A stretch of 64,000 nucleotides of DNA from JAYVJH01 sp043777595 (GCA_043777595.1 JAYWHT010000114.1:1-64000); one strand, 5' to 3'. Shown: positions 44,817-53,655, counted from the stretch's first letter. Made by a program: numbers and translations. Notes: generated from the letters alone by a model not told the origin.

Positions 44817-45863
44817 TTAATTTACAAACTTGAACGCTTTGACAGCTTCTCGGCCACTGTCTATCATCGTCATTTTTTCTGTTGGCGATAGCTTTCTTAC
44901 ACGCTGGCTAATATTTTTGTAGTCGATTGATATAGTGCGTTTTAGGTTTTCGGGGCTAAAATTTTGGTAATTGACTTTTTCCATTATCAGATTATAAAAA
45001 GCCGACACATAGTCTGTAAAACCATTGATTGGATAAGGCGCAACACCTTGACCATTGACATTGACAATACTGTTGAGTTGGATTTGCTCACTTCGGTCGA
45101 GGCTAAGGCCGAGTGTTTGACTGTTGAGAACGGCGACATCAGGGCGTTGGGTTGTATCTGGGGTTGTTAAAAATTGGTTCTGGTCAAAAATCGTAATTGG
45201 ATAATTGACCGTTACACCACTGTCCACCAATACATCGGTTTTTATGTCTATTTGAGGTCGGTCATACACCCGCCCGAGGCTATCTACAAAAACGGCATTG
45301 TAATAAAGCGGAATCGACATCGAAGCCCTGACGGCATCGGCCACTCGCATATTGGGATAAGTCTGGTACGACAGCACCACCGCTCGCTGCTGCGACAAGT
45401 TGGTAGCCATCACAAACAAATCTCTGCCTTGACCGCCCAAAACCAAATCGTGAAGCTGGCCGAGAGTCAGGTCTTTGTTGCCTGTTTTGGTTTCTACTCG
45501 TTTTTCTATCCAGCGTGTAAACCGCTTGCCTTGGTACCAACCATAGCGTTTGATGGTTCGAGTAACGCCTCCAATAAAAATATACTGACCGTCATTAAAC
45601 GATTCAAATTTGACATTATTGACCAATTCGGTAATTTCTACCCCCGAAAACCCCAACGCCAGCATCGAAGCCTGAATCGCTCCAGCCGATGTGCCGCCCA
45701 CTCGTGTAATGTGCTGTAAAACTCCCTGCCGTTCCAGTTCTTCGATAGCCCCGCAGTAAGCTACGCCTCTGATGCCTCCGCCTTCGAGTACTAAGTTTTG
45801 GTAGTTTTGTGCTTGTAAGTTATTGGTTATTAAATATATAAATAAAATTAGTGCTTGTTTCAT
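44817..45863 (-). CDS. patatin-like phospholipase
   Basis: 348 residues from the ATG at 45863. Signal peptide-like N-terminus (ALILFIYLITNNLQAQ), then the patatin oxyanion loop LVLEGGGIRGVAYCG (residues 25-37), nucleophile GTSAG (Ser59) and dyad Asp in LVDSGV (Asp214; the usual DGG/DGA reads DSG). These lipid acyl hydrolases cleave phospholipids or other esters; this one is probably exported. A TTG start at 45872 adds three residues only. Confidence 0.9.
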   Translation of the reverse strand: MKQALILFIYLITNNLQAQNYQNLVLEGGGIRGVAYCGAIEELERQGVLQHITRVGGTSAGAIQASMLALGFSGVEITELVNNVKFESFNDGQYIFIGGVTRTIKRYGWYQGKRFTRWIEKRVETKTGNKDLTLGQLHDLVLGGQGRDLFVMATNLSQQRAVVLSYQTYPNMRVADAVRASMSIPLYYNAVFVDSLGRVYDRPQIDIKTDVLVDSGVTVNYPITIFDQNQFLTTPDTTQRPDVAVLNSQTLGLSLDRSEQIQLNSIVNVNGQGVAPYPINGFTDYVSAFYNLIMEKVNYQNFSPENLKRTISIDYKNISQRVRKLSPTEKMTMIDSGREAVKAFKFVN

Positions 45864-46020
45864 TGGTTTCAATGGCTTGTTTTGTAGTCAATACTGCCAA
45901 CGTATTTATTTAGGTTTTATTTTAGTACGGTTTTTTTGCTATCAGTATTAAAGTCTGCTTTATTACCATTTTTGAAACTTTCATAACCGTTTGGTTGTCT
46001 TCTAAGCAACTAATGACATT

Positions 46021-47238
46021 ATGACCAAAAAAGAAAAACTACTACTGTTTGTACTGGCTTGCTTGAATTTTACGCACATCATGGACTTTATGATTATGAT
46101 GCCCATGAGCGAGCAACTTATCCGTTACTTCGACATTTCGCCACGGCAGTTTAGTTTGTTGGTAGCCGCTTATAGTTTTAGTGCAGGGGTTTCGGGTTTT
46201 TTGGTGGCTTTTGTTGCCGACCGCTTTCCTCGCAAACATATCATTATGGTTGCATACATTGGTTTTGTTGTCGGTACGCTGGCTTGCGCCCTTGCGCCTA
46301 CTTACGAGCTATTGGCGGCGGCACGTATATTGGCAGGCTCGTTTGGTGGGGTATTGGGCGCACAGGTAATGACGACCGTAAGCGACACTTTTGCCTATGA
46401 GCGTCGTGGGCAAGCGATGGGGGTCGTTATGGCAGCTTTTTCGATTGCCTCCGTGATTGGTATTCCAGTAGGTATTCAGCTCACTAATTGGTTCGACTGG
46501 CACGCACCTTTTTGGGCTATTGGTGGTTTGGGAGTCATAGTTATTGGCTTAATATGGCTTTTTGTACCACGCTTAGACGGCCATCTAAAAGACCCAGTTA
46601 CAGTACAACGCTCACGTTTTGAGGTCATTACAACTATTGCCAAAACACCAAATCAGCTACGTGCGCTTTTGCTTACGGTAACAATTATGCTTGGTCATTT
46701 TAGTATTATACCTTTTATTACACCCTATCTTACGTCCAACTTAGGCTTTACTCGCAACGACATTGTACTTATTTATTTCGTTGGCGGGCTACTCACTACT
46801 TTTACATCGCCTTTGGTTGGCAAAATCACCGACAAACAAGGCAAATACCCTGTTTTTGTGGTTTTTGCCGTGCTGTCGCTCATTCCTATTTTCATGATTA
46901 CCAATATGCAAACCCAGTCGCTGGCTTTTATGCTTACGGTGGCGGGGTTGTTTTTTATATTTTCAAACGGGCGGCTCATTCCTACACAGGCTATGTCGTC
47001 GTCGGTTGTGTTGCCGCAGCAGCGAGGAGGCTTTATGTCTATCAATTCGTCACTCCAGCTCTTATCGCAGTCAATAGCTGTTTATTTGGCAGGGCTAATT
47101 ATCGAAAAGCAACCCAATGGCCACCTACTGCACTATAACTGGGTGGGCTATGCGGCTATGTTTTTTATTTTTTGTAGTATATTTATTGCCCGAACCATCA
47201 AACCAATCGAAGAAAATAGCGGTCAGGCCGTTGCTTAA
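46021..47238 (+). CDS. MFS transporter
   Basis: 405 residues, 12 predicted TM segments. Family motif A-like region at DRFPRKHIIMVAYIGFVVG (about residues 66-84), and the second-half counterpart GKITDKQGKYPVF. Resembles multidrug/sugar-efflux members (AraJ/Bcr-type, with MSEQLIRYFDISPRQFSLL near the N-terminus). Its stop codon overlaps the 3' end of the convergent Lrp gene by 4 bases. The substrate is unknown; the neighbour regulator suggests control by a small amino-acid-like ligand. Confidence 0.9.
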   Translation: MTKKEKLLLFVLACLNFTHIMDFMIMMPMSEQLIRYFDISPRQFSLLVAAYSFSAGVSGFLVAFVADRFPRKHIIMVAYIGFVVGTLACALAPTYELLAAARILAGSFGGVLGAQVMTTVSDTFAYERRGQAMGVVMAAFSIASVIGIPVGIQLTNWFDWHAPFWAIGGLGVIVIGLIWLFVPRLDGHLKDPVTVQRSRFEVITTIAKTPNQLRALLLTVTIMLGHFSIIPFITPYLTSNLGFTRNDIVLIYFVGGLLTTFTSPLVGKITDKQGKYPVFVVFAVLSLIPIFMITNMQTQSLAFMLTVAGLFFIFSNGRLIPTQAMSSSVVLPQQRGGFMSINSSLQLLSQSIAVYLAGLIIEKQPNGHLLHYNWVGYAAMFFIFCSIFIARTIKPIEENSGQAVA

Positions 47239-47711
47239 TATGGAATCGGCATTATCTTGCTTTCTTTGAAAGTAGATAAAATAACCATGGTCTGAGTGCT
47301 TGCTACTTCTTCTATTTCATTGATGGTTTCGAGGAGAAGTTTTTGATAAGATGCAATGTCTTTTGAGATTACTTTCAATAAAAAATCGCCAGAACCAGTA
47401 ATGTGGTGGCACTCAATGATTTCGGCAACACCGTTGATTTTCGTTACAAAAATATCGGTTACTTCTTTTCGGTGGCCAGTCAGCGTAACCTGAATAAACG
47501 TCGTAACACCCAAGCCTACACGCTCTCTGTCTAAGTGGGCATGATAGCTTCTGATGATGCCGCTTTGCTCCAATTTTTTGACTCGTTCCAGAGTTGGTGC
47601 TGGCGAAAGGCCAATGTCTTTTGAAAGTTGGGCGTTAGTGATTTTGGCATCGGCTTGTAAAATATCAAGTATTTTTCTATCTATGGGGTCAAGTTTAGAA
47701 TGTGCAGACAT
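47235..47711 (-). CDS. Lrp/AsnC-family transcriptional regulator
   Basis: 158 residues from the ATG at 47711. N-terminal HTH (LDPIDRKILDILQADAKITN, AQLSKDIGLSPAPTLERVKK) followed by the RAM/ligand-binding domain (GVTTFIQVTLTGHRKEV, ECHHITGSGDFLLKVISKD). Such proteins sense amino acids and often regulate a neighbouring exporter, here the convergent MFS gene. A longer TTG frame (47753) starts inside the -7 box and is rejected. A palindrome overlaps the promoter, suggesting autoregulation. Confidence 0.93.
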   Translation of the reverse strand: MSAHSKLDPIDRKILDILQADAKITNAQLSKDIGLSPAPTLERVKKLEQSGIIRSYHAHLDRERVGLGVTTFIQVTLTGHRKEVTDIFVTKINGVAEIIECHHITGSGDFLLKVISKDIASYQKLLLETINEIEEVASTQTMVILSTFKESKIMPIPY

Positions 47712-47750
47712 AATAATATCAGTAGGGGGAATTAAACAAATTTTGTGCGG

Positions 47751-47775
47751 CAAAAGTACTAAAACTATTTTAGTA
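47751..47775 (-). promoter_or_regulatory. Lrp-gene promoter with overlapping operator palindrome
   Basis: Reverse-strand -7 box TACTTTTG (47751-47758) and palindrome TACTAAAACTATTTTAGTA (47757-47775; 8-bp exact arms, 3-base centre) overlapping its upstream end. A further AT-rich half-site (AAAATACTG) lies about 10 bases beyond. The arrangement fits repression by the Lrp-type protein of its own gene. Confidence 0.55.
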
Positions 47776-47909
47776 TGCTATATAAAATACTGAATTTCTT
47801 TTTTTATGCCAAATAAAAACTAAGTATTAGTACGTTGTAGTGAATTTTTATTGTTTAAGTAATTTTAAATTTATTTCTTTATTTTGTTTAATAAAAACAC
47901 AAAATAGTT

Positions 47910-47917
47910 TAATTTTG
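47910..47917 (+). promoter_or_regulatory. -7 promoter box TAATTTTG for the HAD phosphatase gene
   Basis: TAnnTTTG match, with a TTTG at 47883-47886 as possible -33 element (23-base spacing), 26 bases upstream of the ATG at 47943. Confidence 0.45.
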
Positions 47918-47942
47918 TCCAATACAATTACAAGACAGCACT

Positions 47943-48461
47943 ATGAGAGCAAAATGTGTTTTTTTAGATAGAGATGGCGTACTGAACGAAGAACCTGCCA
48001 GCTATTATTTATATCGTCCCGAAGACGTACAAGTACCAACAGGCGTGATAGAGGGCTTACGACGAATGAAAGAAGCCGACTATTTATTGATTGTTATAAC
48101 CAATCAGGCGGGTGTAGCCAAAGGGCTTTATGGTCGTCAAGATGTGCTACGGGTACACGACCATTTTCAGAGTTTGTGTGGAGGCTTATTGGACGATATT
48201 TATTTTTGCCCACATCACCCCGACCATAGCACCAACTCACTACTTCGCAAGCCCGACTCGCTAATGATAGAAAAAGCAATGGCCAAATATAACATTGACC
48301 CAGCAACTTCGTGGATGATTGGCGACAGAGAACGAGACGTACAGGCTGGCCAAAAAGCAGGTCTTTGTACCATTTATCTCGGTAACAACCCAAACGTTAC
48401 CAGTAGCACACACCATGCTGCCGACTTTTTGGAGGCAACCGTTTTGGTTTTGAACTCATAA
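47943..48461 (+). CDS. HAD-IIIA phosphatase, GmhB/histidinol-phosphatase-like
   Basis: 172 residues. HAD motif I VFLDRDGVLNEEPASYY (Asp9, Asp11), motif II VITNQAGVAKGLYG, and motif III WMIGDRERDVQAGQKAG. Layout matches D-glycero-D-manno-heptose-1,7-bisphosphate phosphatase GmhB, but the zinc loop, normally C.H..C.C, reads CPHHPDHSTNSLLRKPD: the two later cysteines are missing. Another sugar-phosphate or histidinol-phosphate substrate is possible. No heptose pathway genes are near. Confidence 0.82.
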   Translation: MRAKCVFLDRDGVLNEEPASYYLYRPEDVQVPTGVIEGLRRMKEADYLLIVITNQAGVAKGLYGRQDVLRVHDHFQSLCGGLLDDIYFCPHHPDHSTNSLLRKPDSLMIEKAMAKYNIDPATSWMIGDRERDVQAGQKAGLCTIYLGNNPNVTSSTHHAADFLEATVLVLNS

Positions 48462-48474
48462 TCTAAGAATAACG

Positions 48475-48588
48475 CTACTTTTGAGCAGGTTTTACGGCAC
48501 TATCGTAAGTTGGGCAGTGGCTTTTGCGGTTGCAACTCATAGTGGCCAACGAGCCAAATAAAACGAGAACGATTAGTAACTTTTTCAT
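48475..48588 (-). CDS. 37-residue small lipoprotein
   Basis: ATG at 48588, stop TAG at 48475-48477. The peptide has a basic start MKKLL, a hydrophobic core and a lipobox ATMSC (Cys19), leaving an 18-residue mature chain NRKSHCPTYDSAVKPAQK after the Cys. Short 'C..CPtY' lipoproteins of this form are, as I recall, widespread in Bacteroidota. Function unknown. Confidence 0.7.
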   Translation of the reverse strand: MKKLLIVLVLFGSLATMSCNRKSHCPTYDSAVKPAQK

Positions 48589-48791
48589 TTTTTGTGTGTT
48601 GTTCAATAAAAATTGAGATGAATATTAGTAGGTATCAACGAAAATCGTGCCGAATTTATTATAAATACCTTGTTGAAAATAGTTTATCTGATATTTCTCA
48701 CCAGTTTTTTTGAGTAGCTTGGCCTCTTTAAATGATGCTTTTTAGCTAAAAATAAATACGTAAATGCCTGACAATGCAAAGATATTGATTT

Positions 48792-49520
48792 TTATTGTTT
48801 TCTCTTAAATTCATTAAAAGCCTTTAAAGTTTCATAAGTAAGCTGATATTCAGACGAAGTAAGCAAAAAATCTTCTCTAAAATCGCAAAACGTCATAAAT
48901 CGTTCGAGTTCGTCGCCGCTTAGGTTGGTGGCTCGGCCAGCTACTATGCTTTGGCGGTATTGGGCCAGTTTGCGGCGGCGGTCTTGTTGCATGAGTACCA
49001 ACACTTTACGGTCGGACTTGGCTCTGCGGCTAAACGCTTCGTAAAGCAATGAAATCGGCGATTGTATCAGTTCCATGGCTCGCTCACCACTTAGCTGTAC
49101 TGTGCGCTCGGGTTCGGCCAATATTTCACGTATTTCTTTTTCTAATTGCTGGTCTCGCTTGGTTTTTATTCTGACTTCGGGCAGCTCTATGGCCTTGATG
49201 AGTTTGCGAGAATAAATAACGGGTTCGTCCACGATACCGTCCCAACTGATGCCGTTGCGCCCATGTGTGAGGCTCGTTACGATGAGCGAGTCGCCCTCGC
49301 CTGCCAATATCGAAAATAAGCCGTTGGCATTGGTTTTTACTAAGTGCCTTGTAGCCATGTTCATCACCGAAGCCCTATCTACACCTTTTAAATTTTCAGG
49401 ATCAACCACTCGCCCTACAATGTACTTGCGCTGTGTTTGGGCTGTTGTAGATTGTTGAATGAAAAGGCAAGCAACAAAAAATGGAATTAGAAAACTTATT
49501 TTTCGAGTACTGCTATTCAT
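48792..49520 (-). CDS. carboxypeptidase-like regulatory-domain protein
   Basis: 242 residues. Signal peptide (FLIPFFVACLFIQQSTTAQ), then a CarboxypepD_reg-like beta-sandwich (VGRVVDPENLKGVDRASVMN ... TNANGLFSILAGEGDSLIVTS), typical of Bacteroidota surface proteins. The C-terminal half is helical and charged (KTKRDQQLEKEIREILAEPE and SGERAMELIQSPISLLYEAF). The family's role is unknown; it may be an envelope protein. It lies downstream of the sucC terminator on the same strand. Confidence 0.8.
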   Translation of the reverse strand: MNSSTRKISFLIPFFVACLFIQQSTTAQTQRKYIVGRVVDPENLKGVDRASVMNMATRHLVKTNANGLFSILAGEGDSLIVTSLTHGRNGISWDGIVDEPVIYSRKLIKAIELPEVRIKTKRDQQLEKEIREILAEPERTVQLSGERAMELIQSPISLLYEAFSRRAKSDRKVLVLMQQDRRRKLAQYRQSIVAGRATNLSGDELERFMTFCDFREDFLLTSSEYQLTYETLKAFNEFKRKQ

Positions 49521-49561
49521 AAAATAAGAAAATACGATCTAAGTAAATTACTATTCAAAAC

Positions 49562-49603
49562 GATAAAACCCCTACAAAAATACATTTGTGTAGGGGTTTT
49601 ATC
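49562..49603 (-). terminator. intrinsic terminator after sucC
   Basis: GATAAAACCCCTACA (49562-49576) and TGTAGGGGTTTTATC (49589-49603) are exact 15-bp arms around a 12-base loop, 19 bases past the sucC stop. Confidence 0.85.
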
Positions 49604-49621
49604 AAAAATAATATTGTCGTT

Positions 49622-50848
49622 TTAGTTTACGCCCAACTCTTTCAAGATTTCGGTTACTTTGGCAGCAGCTTCTTTAAACTCCGTAGCCGACGATACTTTC
49701 AGGCCCGACTCGTTGATGATGCGTGCGCCTTCGGCGGCGTTTGTGCCTTGCAAACGTACAATGATTGGCACAGGAATATTGCCAATGGCTTTGTATGCCT
49801 CTACTACACCCGTAGCCACACGGTCGCAGCGAACGATTCCGCCAAAGATATTGATAAGAATTGCCTTTACGTTGGGGTCTTTTAGTATAATTCTAAAACC
49901 AGCCTCAACCGTCTGGGCGTTGGCACCACCCCCAACATCTAAGAAGTTGGCGGGTTCGCCTCCCGACAGTTTTATCAAGTCCATCGTTCCCATGGCCAAG
50001 CCTGCGCCGTTTACCATGCAGCCCACATTGCCGTCGAGTTTTACATAGTTGAGGTTGTTGGCATCGGCTTCTACTTCGAGCGGGTCTTCTTCGGCTACGT
50101 CTCTCATGGCCGCAAAGTCTGGGTGGCGATAGAGGGCGTTATCGTCTAAGTTTACTTTGGCATCTACGGCAATGATTTTGTCGTCTGAGGTTTTGAGTAC
50201 GGGGTTAATTTCAAACATAGCTGCATCACAGCCATCGTAGGCGGCATAGAGCGATGTTACAAATTTTACCATTTCTTTGAAAGCGCCACCCGAAAGCCCA
50301 AACCTAAAAGCGATGTTGCGAGCCTGAAACGCCAGTATGCCCACTCGTGGGTCTATCCATTCTTTAAATATTTTCTCGGGCGTGTGTTCGGCCACTTCTT
50401 CAATATCCATACCGCCTTCGGTACTGGCCATGATTACGGGGCAGCCTTTGGCACGATCGAGCAAGATAGACATATAGTACTCCTTTGGCTCTGATGCACC
50501 TGGATAATAAACGTCTTCGGCTACATATATTTTGTTTACGACTTTGCCTTCTGGCCCTGTCTGAATCGTAACGAGTGTATTGCCAAGTAGATTTTTGGCA
50601 ATGGTTTCGACTTTTTCTAACGAATTGGCCACTGCCACGCCTCGTTGTTCTGAGCCAACAATCTTACCTTTTCCACGTCCGCCTGCATGAATCTGCGACT
50701 TGACAACGACAAATTTTTGGCCGCTTCGCTCCATCATTTGCTTGGCCGCTTCAACGGCCTGCTCGGCTGTTTCGGCTACGAGGCCGTCTTGCACCTTGAC
50801 ACCGTACTTTTTTAGGATTTCTTTTCCTTGGTATTCGTGGATATTCAT
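49622..50848 (-). CDS. sucC: succinate-CoA ligase (ADP-forming) subunit beta
   Basis: 408 residues from the ATG at 50848. ATP-grasp protein of the TCA cycle that makes succinate and ATP from succinyl-CoA with SucD. Seen: MNIHEYQGKEILKKYGVKV, KSQIHAGGRGKGKIVG (ATP contacts), AKVNLDDNALYRHPDFAAM, LDVGGGANAQTVEAGFRIIL and GGIVRCDRVATGVVEAYK. sucD is not adjacent. The reverse-strand box TAAGTTTG at 50867-50874 supports this start over a longer TTG frame (50896). Confidence 0.97.
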   Translation of the reverse strand: MNIHEYQGKEILKKYGVKVQDGLVAETAEQAVEAAKQMMERSGQKFVVVKSQIHAGGRGKGKIVGSEQRGVAVANSLEKVETIAKNLLGNTLVTIQTGPEGKVVNKIYVAEDVYYPGASEPKEYYMSILLDRAKGCPVIMASTEGGMDIEEVAEHTPEKIFKEWIDPRVGILAFQARNIAFRFGLSGGAFKEMVKFVTSLYAAYDGCDAAMFEINPVLKTSDDKIIAVDAKVNLDDNALYRHPDFAAMRDVAEEDPLEVEADANNLNYVKLDGNVGCMVNGAGLAMGTMDLIKLSGGEPANFLDVGGGANAQTVEAGFRIILKDPNVKAILINIFGGIVRCDRVATGVVEAYKAIGNIPVPIIVRLQGTNAAEGARIINESGLKVSSATEFKEAAAKVTEILKELGVN

Positions 50849-50866
50849 TCGTAGAAATATTTGAGT

Positions 50867-50874
50867 CAAACTTA
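50867..50874 (-). promoter_or_regulatory. -7 promoter box TAAGTTTG for sucC
   Basis: Reverse-strand TAnnTTTG match, 19 bases upstream of the sucC ATG. Confidence 0.5.
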
Positions 50875-50935
50875 ATTTTGGGGCGAAATTACACAATAAT
50901 TCATTATGTCAGTTAGGATTTTTTTTATTCTGTAC

Positions 50936-50943
50936 TAAATTTG
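50936..50943 (+). promoter_or_regulatory. -7 promoter box TAAATTTG for the lolD-like gene
   Basis: TAnnTTTG match, 22 bases before the ATG at 50965. The TTG at 50941 falls in this box and is not a start. Confidence 0.5.
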
Positions 50944-50964
50944 GCATTAAATCAATTTTTGATA

Positions 50965-51615
50965 ATGCTCAAAGCCTCAAACCTAATCCGAAAATACCCC
51001 AATCTCGAAGTTCTCAAAGGCATTGACTTACACATTCGGCAAGCCGAAGTGGTGGCCATTGTTGGTGCTTCGGGTGCAGGCAAAAGTACTTTATTGCAAA
51101 TTTTGGGTACACTCGACCGCCCTGATAGTGGCCAGTTGCTCATAGACGGCACAGATGTTTTTGGGCTAAAAGACAAAGAATTGGCGGCATTCAGAAACCA
51201 AAAAATAGGTTTTGTTTTTCAGTTTCATAATCTACTGCCAGAGTTTACGGCTCTCGAAAATGTTTGTATGCCCGCTTTTGTGGGTGGACGAGACAAAGGC
51301 GTAAAGCAAAAAGCCGCTGATTTATTAGAAATTCTGGGGCTTAAAGACCGCCTTAATAACCTTCCCTCACAACTCTCGGGAGGCGAGCAGCAGCGGGTAG
51401 CCGTGGCACGTGCGCTCATGAACGACCCCGCTATTGTGTTTGCAGACGAACCCAGTGGTAACTTAGACTCAGCCAATGCCCAAGACTTGCATCAACTTTT
51501 CTTTAAACTCAGAGACGACCTCCGCCAAACGTTTGTGATTGTAACTCACAACGAACACCTCGCCGCAATGGCCGACCGACGGCTCGAAATCAAAGATGGC
51601 CGAATAGTAACTTAA
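50965..51615 (+). CDS. lolD: LolD-like ABC transporter ATP-binding protein
   Basis: 216 residues. Walker A VGASGAGKSTLLQILG, Q-loop GFVFQFHNLLPEFTALEN, signature QLSGGEQQRVAVARAL, Walker B IVFADEPSGNLDS and H-loop VIVTHNEHLA. The sequence pattern (LDRPDSGQLLIDG, HNLLPEF) is that of LolD, the ATPase of the LolCDE system that releases lipoproteins from the inner membrane; the LolC/E permease is not adjacent. An MacB-type ATPase is the alternative. It is followed by the DUF2851 gene after 12 bases. Confidence 0.88.
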   Translation: MLKASNLIRKYPNLEVLKGIDLHIRQAEVVAIVGASGAGKSTLLQILGTLDRPDSGQLLIDGTDVFGLKDKELAAFRNQKIGFVFQFHNLLPEFTALENVCMPAFVGGRDKGVKQKAADLLEILGLKDRLNNLPSQLSGGEQQRVAVARALMNDPAIVFADEPSGNLDSANAQDLHQLFFKLRDDLRQTFVIVTHNEHLAAMADRRLEIKDGRIVT

Positions 51616-51627
51616 ACGCTCAATACC

Positions 51628-52920
51628 ATGACCGAAGACTTTTTGTATTTTTTATGGCAGTTTCAGCAATTTGACAAAACAGACCTAAAAACTACTACCA
51701 ACGAAGCCCTACAAGTACTGGCCATAGGCCGCCAAAACCACGATGCAGGCCCAGATTTTAGTCAGTCTCGGTTGTTGATTGGAGGCGTGGAGTGGGCTGG
51801 TAATGTCGAAATGCACATCAAAGCCTCCGACTGGCACCTGCACCAACACACCCACAACCGTGCTTATGACAGCGTAATACTGCACGTGGTGTGGCAAAAC
51901 GACCAGCCGATTGCTCGCCCAGATGGCTCGTTGCTACCAACATTAGAACTCAAACCACTGACGGATAGTGTGATGTTTGACCAATTTAAAAACTTAATAG
52001 AAAGCCCCAAAACCATACTATGCCAAAGCCAGTTTGACGACGTGCCGGCCATTCATAAACTGTCAATGCTCGACCGTGCGCTGATGCAACGCCTCGAACG
52101 CAAGGCCGAAATAGTGCATGAACTATTGGCTCGCAACAACAACGACTGGGAAGAAACGGCGTACCAGTTGTTGGCCAATAACTTTGGTTTTAAAATCAAT
52201 GCCGAACCTATGCTGAGATTGGCGCAAAATTTGCCACTCAAAATTTTACAAAAACACCGAGACAACAGTACGCAAATTGAGGCGGCTTTGTTTGGGCAAA
52301 GTGGACTGTTGGAACAAATCGAAACCAATGACGAATATACCAACACACTGAGGCGAGAATATGCTTTTTTGGACTCAAAATACGGTCTTAAAACCAATCA
52401 GTTGGCCGCTCACGAATGGAAATATATGCGGCTGCGACCTGCCAACTTTCCGACCGTTCGGCTGGCGCAGTTGGCGGCACTTGTGCAGCATCACCCAAGT
52501 TTGTTTTCGCTTTTTATCAACGTTCAAAGTCCCGATTCTTTGTTTAGATTACTCAAAACCAAGCAATCAGAGTATTGGAGGGGGCATTATCAACTTGGTA
52601 AAGCTGCGGCTGGCCAAGTACCAGTGCTGGGGCAGTCGTCTATCGAAAACATCGTTATCAATACAGTTGTGCCGCTATTGGTGGCCTATTCGCAGCACCG
52701 AGACAACCGTGATATGTTGGACAAAGCCCTGAATTTATTGGAAAACCTACCAGCCGAACACAATAACATTACCGACCAATGGCAATCGCTGGGTTTGCAA
52801 GTCAAAACGGCAGCAGACTCGCAGGCGACGATTGAGCTTTATAATAATTTTTGTACCCACAAACGCTGCCTCAACTGCGGTATTGGCACGGCGATTGTAC
52901 GACAAAAAACAAAGGTATGA
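51628..52920 (+). CDS. DUF2851-family protein
   Basis: 430 residues, cytoplasmic. The N-terminal MTEDFLYFLWQFQQFDK, GRQNHDAGPDFSQSRLLIGG and NVEMHIKASDWHLHQHTHNR are the DUF2851 signature. The second half is helical, and the C-terminus ends in a Cys-containing tail (HKRCLNCGIGTAIVRQ) that could hold a metal. The family is widespread in Bacteroidota with no assigned function. It shares a transcript with the LolD-like gene. Confidence 0.9.
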   Translation: MTEDFLYFLWQFQQFDKTDLKTTTNEALQVLAIGRQNHDAGPDFSQSRLLIGGVEWAGNVEMHIKASDWHLHQHTHNRAYDSVILHVVWQNDQPIARPDGSLLPTLELKPLTDSVMFDQFKNLIESPKTILCQSQFDDVPAIHKLSMLDRALMQRLERKAEIVHELLARNNNDWEETAYQLLANNFGFKINAEPMLRLAQNLPLKILQKHRDNSTQIEAALFGQSGLLEQIETNDEYTNTLRREYAFLDSKYGLKTNQLAAHEWKYMRLRPANFPTVRLAQLAALVQHHPSLFSLFINVQSPDSLFRLLKTKQSEYWRGHYQLGKAAAGQVPVLGQSSIENIVINTVVPLLVAYSQHRDNRDMLDKALNLLENLPAEHNNITDQWQSLGLQVKTAADSQATIELYNNFCTHKRCLNCGIGTAIVRQKTKV

Positions 52921-52930
52921 AAATATTTGG

Positions 52931-52938
52931 TAACTTTG
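52931..52938 (+). promoter_or_regulatory. -7 promoter box TAACTTTG for the barrel gene
   Basis: TAnnTTTG match 34 bases upstream of the ATG at 52972. Confidence 0.45.
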
Positions 52939-52971
52939 TACGTTGAATCTTAAATACAAAAACAAAAAACA

Positions 52972-53553
52972 ATGCGTTTTAAACTCTCAATTCTTGTACT
53001 ATTCGTGGCTGCATCGCTCACTGTCCAAGCCCAAACGATTTATCTAAAACCTCATTTTGGGGTTGGAATAGGCGTTGGCTCGGCTCGGACGGTGTTGTCG
53101 CCCAATTTTATTTATGCCCTCAAATTTCAGACACACCCCAATATGCGGGTTTTTTATAGAGTACGCAAAGACCGTTTTGTGTTTCAGCCAGAGATACACT
53201 ACAACGTAAAAGGTGGTACGTTTAGCGGCGAAACTGCCGTAATTAGGCACAACTTCAACTATCTTAGCGTTCAGCCAGTTGTGGGCTATATCCTGACCGA
53301 AGGGCTAACGCTCGAGGTAGGTGCAGAGTATGGGCGAAGCCTAAACGGGCCGGCTTCATATGGCACCAACAAACCCAACGAAAGTAGCCTGATGGTCGGC
53401 GCACAAATCGATTTGCTGGACTTTGCCGAAGATTTTAGTGTCAATTTTAGGTACATTTATGGCCTTACGGATATTTCGCCAATACCCAACCAAACGATGT
53501 ACAACCGCACTTTTCAACTAACGGCTATCTATAATTTTTATCGGAAGAAATAA
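52972..53553 (+). CDS. small outer-membrane beta-barrel protein (PorT/OmpW-type)
   Basis: 193 residues. Signal peptide (FKLSILVLFVAASLTVQAQ), then alternating amphipathic strands with aromatic ends: YLKPHFGVGIGVGSARTVL, FVFQPEIHYNVKGGTF, FNYLSVQPVVGYILTEGL, EVGAEYGRSLNG, FSVNFRYIYGLTD and a closing FQLTAIYNFYRKK. Fits the outer-membrane beta-barrel domain family common in Bacteroidota, about eight strands. No role can be assigned. Confidence 0.85.
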   Translation: MRFKLSILVLFVAASLTVQAQTIYLKPHFGVGIGVGSARTVLSPNFIYALKFQTHPNMRVFYRVRKDRFVFQPEIHYNVKGGTFSGETAVIRHNFNYLSVQPVVGYILTEGLTLEVGAEYGRSLNGPASYGTNKPNESSLMVGAQIDLLDFAEDFSVNFRYIYGLTDISPIPNQTMYNRTFQLTAIYNFYRKK

Positions 53554-53618
53554 ATCACAACCTTACTGTAAGTAATTGCAAATATTTGTATCTCACATTT
53601 ATTTAATTTATAATGGTG

Positions 53619-53626
53619 TAATTTTG
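53619..53626 (+). promoter_or_regulatory. -7 promoter box TAATTTTG for the Rpn gene
   Basis: TAnnTTTG match 30 bases upstream of the ATG at 53656. Confidence 0.45.
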
Positions 53627-53655
53627 TATTCAGGTTAAGTAAAAAATAAATAGCT

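Noticed and set aside
45174..45719. Antisense ORF of 181 codons in the patatin gene
   Set aside because: Shadow of the patatin coding frame; no signal, domain or promoter.
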